Assembly (NCBI GenBank): GCA_021777685.1
Contig: JAJYDH010000322.1
Location: 1 to 7,574, forward strand
DNA length: 7,574 nt
Reading direction: 5' to 3'
From: Planctomycetota bacterium
Lineage (GTDB): Bacteria > Planctomycetota > Planctomycetia > Isosphaerales > Isosphaeraceae
Shown here: in pieces, positions 6,613-7,574 of the stretch
Numbering within the stretch: position 1 is the first letter of the stretch
Layout: every line of letters starts with the position of its first letter
The notes under the pieces: generated by a model
Databases searched by the model: none
What the model saw: the letters and a program-made list of their open reading frames with translations, nothing else
Told to the model about the DNA's origin: nothing
Position numbers and translations under genes: made by a program

Positions 6613-6620
6613 CCCCTCCC
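6613..6620 (-). promoter_or_regulatory. Ribosome binding site deciding the M1 start
   Basis: GGGAGGGG, within GGAAGGGAGGGG on the minus strand, lies 5 bases before GTG 6607. It places the start directly at a signal peptide and argues against the 59-residue upstream extension, which is arginine/serine-rich and unlike the family. Confidence 0.65.
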
Positions 6621-7041
6621 TTCCTCGACGATCCCTGACGGCCTTCGACTCTATCCCGGCCGGGATGGATGCACCAGCGGTCAGGCTCCCGGGAGTCGAG
6701 GAGGCTCGATCGGGCGGAGGTTGCGAAATTTTGGAACAAGCCACGGCCATCCGGGGTAATGTCCTTTAACCTTCGCGATAACAAGAGTTACATTGCATCT
6801 TGAGTGCTCGGATGGGCGAAAACGCTCGCTTCGAGAAAAAAGCGCAAACGCGACTCTCCGGCGTCTCGTACATTGGATACGCTAGGTCGTCTTGTTGAAC
6901 ATTTGGCATACCCTTGCGAAGCATGGTCGATTCTGGTGCGATAACCTGATCGATCGGATTCCGCCGGGTTTCGCCTTCCTCCGCCTCGCCTTGCCTTCTG
7001 CCGCCCCGGTTGCGCGCCTTTGGTCCGTCCCTGCCGCCTTT

Positions 7042-7058
7042 CCGTCCCCTCGGGACGG
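7042..7058 (+). other. Hairpin 1 in the presumed DUF1501 leader
   Basis: CCGTCCC (7042-7048), loop CTC, GGGACGG (7052-7058): seven perfect GC-rich pairs with a 3-base loop. No U-run follows, so it is not a standard terminator. Confidence 0.55.
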
Positions 7059-7107
7059 GCCAACCCGGCGTCGTGGCCTTCGAATCATCGAGTTCGCTGG
7101 TCTGTTC

Positions 7108-7124
7108 GCGGCCCTTGGGGCCGC
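7108..7124 (+). other. Hairpin 2 in the presumed DUF1501 leader
   Basis: GCGGCCC (7108-7114), loop TTG, GGGCCGC (7118-7124): same 7-bp stem and 3-base loop design as the hairpin at 7042-7058. Its 3' arm overlaps an alternative stem, CCGC (7121-7124) with GCGG a few bases on around a CTCG loop, so the two are mutually exclusive. It ends 62 bases before the DUF1501 ATG. Confidence 0.5.
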
Positions 7125-7186
7125 CTCGGCGGGTCGCTCCGGCCCCGATCCGGGACGTTCACTTTTATCGAAGAGGGAGACGATCG

Positions 7187-7574
7187 ATGGATCAGACGAT
7201 GGCCGGGCGACTCTTCAGCCGCCGAGGATTCATGACGGTGGGCGCCGCCGGGTTCGGCCTGACGCTGGGCGACTTCTTCCGGATGAAGGCCCGGGCGGAC
7301 CTGAAGACCTACGCCCCGATCGCCGCGAAGGCCGACTCGATCATCCACATCTTCCTGCCGGGCGGCATGGCCCACCAGGAGTCGTTCGACCCCAAGCCGT
7401 TCGCCCCGGTCGAGTATCGCGGCGAGCTGTCGCACATCCCGACCAAGATCGAGGGGGAGTTCTTCAGCCAGACTCTCCCCCAGACCGCCCAGATCGCCGA
7501 CAAGATCACCGTCATCCGGTCGATGACCCACGGCGCCGCCGCCCACGAGCGCGGCACGCACAACATGTTCACCG
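7187..7574 (+). CDS. DUF1501 protein with Tat-type start (5' part only)
   Basis: The first 129 residues of a gene that runs off the right edge. The N-terminus carries a twin-arginine motif, S11-R-R-G-F15, then a short hydrophobic stretch (MTVGAAGFGLTLG) typical of these proteins, suggesting folded export through the Tat pathway. The DUF1501 signature follows: IIHIFLPGGMAHQESFDPKP (52-71), a loop with ITVIRSMTHG (107-116), and H120 to H125 before MFT. DUF1501 proteins are abundant in planctomycetes, usually over 400 residues, and resemble the alkaline phosphatase/sulfatase fold; their function is largely unassigned. The ATG is supported by GAGGGA (7173-7178) 8 bases upstream. The frequent planctomycete partner (a DUF1549/DUF1553 cytochrome-type gene) is not upstream here, so this is either a lone gene or the first in its operon. 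Confidence 0.93.
   Translation, partial: MDQTMAGRLFSRRGFMTVGAAGFGLTLGDFFRMKARADLKTYAPIAAKADSIIHIFLPGGMAHQESFDPKPFAPVEYRGELSHIPTKIEGEFFSQTLPQTAQIADKITVIRSMTHGAAAHERGTHNMFT

Larger units (their letters stand above)
6608..7186. other. Divergent intergenic region between M1 and DUF1501 genes
   Basis: A 579-base stretch with no gene I can support on either strand. On the M1 side are two perfect palindromes, ATCCCGGCCGGGAT (6653-6666) and CTCCCGGGAG (6686-6695). The middle (about 6725-6950) is clearly less GC-rich than the surrounding genes and contains an A-run (GAGAAAAAAGCG, about 6835-6846), so the two divergent promoters probably lie here; no -35/-10 pair is convincing. From about 6959 to 7050 the plus strand is pyrimidine-rich. 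Two hairpins follow in what would be the DUF1501 leader. Minus-strand reading frames here are low-complexity Arg/Gly-rich noise. Confidence 0.6.

Noticed and set aside
4772..6769. 665-codon plus-strand open frame opposite the M1 gene
   Set aside because: Same antisense effect. The product is Arg/Gly/Asp/Glu-rich low-complexity sequence, and the M1 motifs are on the minus strand.
6608..6784. 59-residue N-terminal extension of the M1 protein to the ATG at 6784
   Set aside because: It lacks a ribosome binding site, is unlike the family, and would bury the signal peptide.
6903..6917. Sigma-54-like promoter TTGGCA...TTGC on the plus strand
   Set aside because: The GG and GC elements are separated by 9 bases where 10 are required, and the surrounding consensus is poor.
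6788..7088. Minus-strand frames of 91 and 68 residues in the divergent region
   Set aside because: They are Arg/Gly/Lys-rich low-complexity products of the purine-rich strand without ribosome binding sites.
1..7574. tRNA, rRNA, CRISPR array, transposase or defence genes
   Set aside because: I looked for cloverleaf-like segments, regularly spaced direct repeats and relevant protein motifs and found none. The only repeats are the two palindromic elements, which are over 2 kb apart.

Overview
The window is GC-rich bacterial chromosome. It most likely comes from a planctomycete, possibly of the Isosphaera group. The basis is the truncated DUF1501 gene at the right edge, which carries a twin-arginine start (a family abundant in Planctomycetota), together with the high GC, Arg/Gly/Pro-rich proteins and frequent GTG starts. 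The lineage is inferred from gene content, not from a marker gene.

Layout: five genes lie on the minus strand and one on the plus strand. Reading the minus strand from right to left, they are an exported M1 aminopeptidase of the leukotriene-A4-hydrolase type (6607-4727), a dihydroorotase/allantoinase-type amidohydrolase with an unusual metal-ligand set (4524-3163), a 41-residue single-span membrane peptide with a strong ribosome binding site (3023-2898), an M32 carboxypeptidase (2398-887), and 36 bases further on a small thioredoxin-fold redoxin (850-272). A DUF1501 gene starts divergently at 7187 and runs off the right edge.

The non-coding parts carry most of the unexplained structure. Two directly repeated copies of a ~150-base inverted-repeat element (about 29-177 and 2493-2643) bracket the M32-redoxin pair. 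Each copy has a tight hairpin in both arms and a conserved interior. A two-tier GC-rich hairpin (2820-2863) follows the small membrane gene and may be a terminator. The ~580-base divergent region between the M1 and DUF1501 genes holds perfect palindromes on the M1 side, a more AT-rich middle, and two 7-bp/3-nt-loop hairpins in the presumed DUF1501 leader.

Function: the M1 enzyme would trim peptides from the N-terminus outside the cytoplasm, and the M32 enzyme would trim them from the C-terminus inside it. That could make this a peptide-salvage neighbourhood, but the genes are probably in two or three transcription units and only M32-redoxin looks like an operon. I see no defence system, CRISPR array, tRNA, rRNA or transposase gene. 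The best candidates for something new are the repeat element and the amidohydrolase's altered active site.
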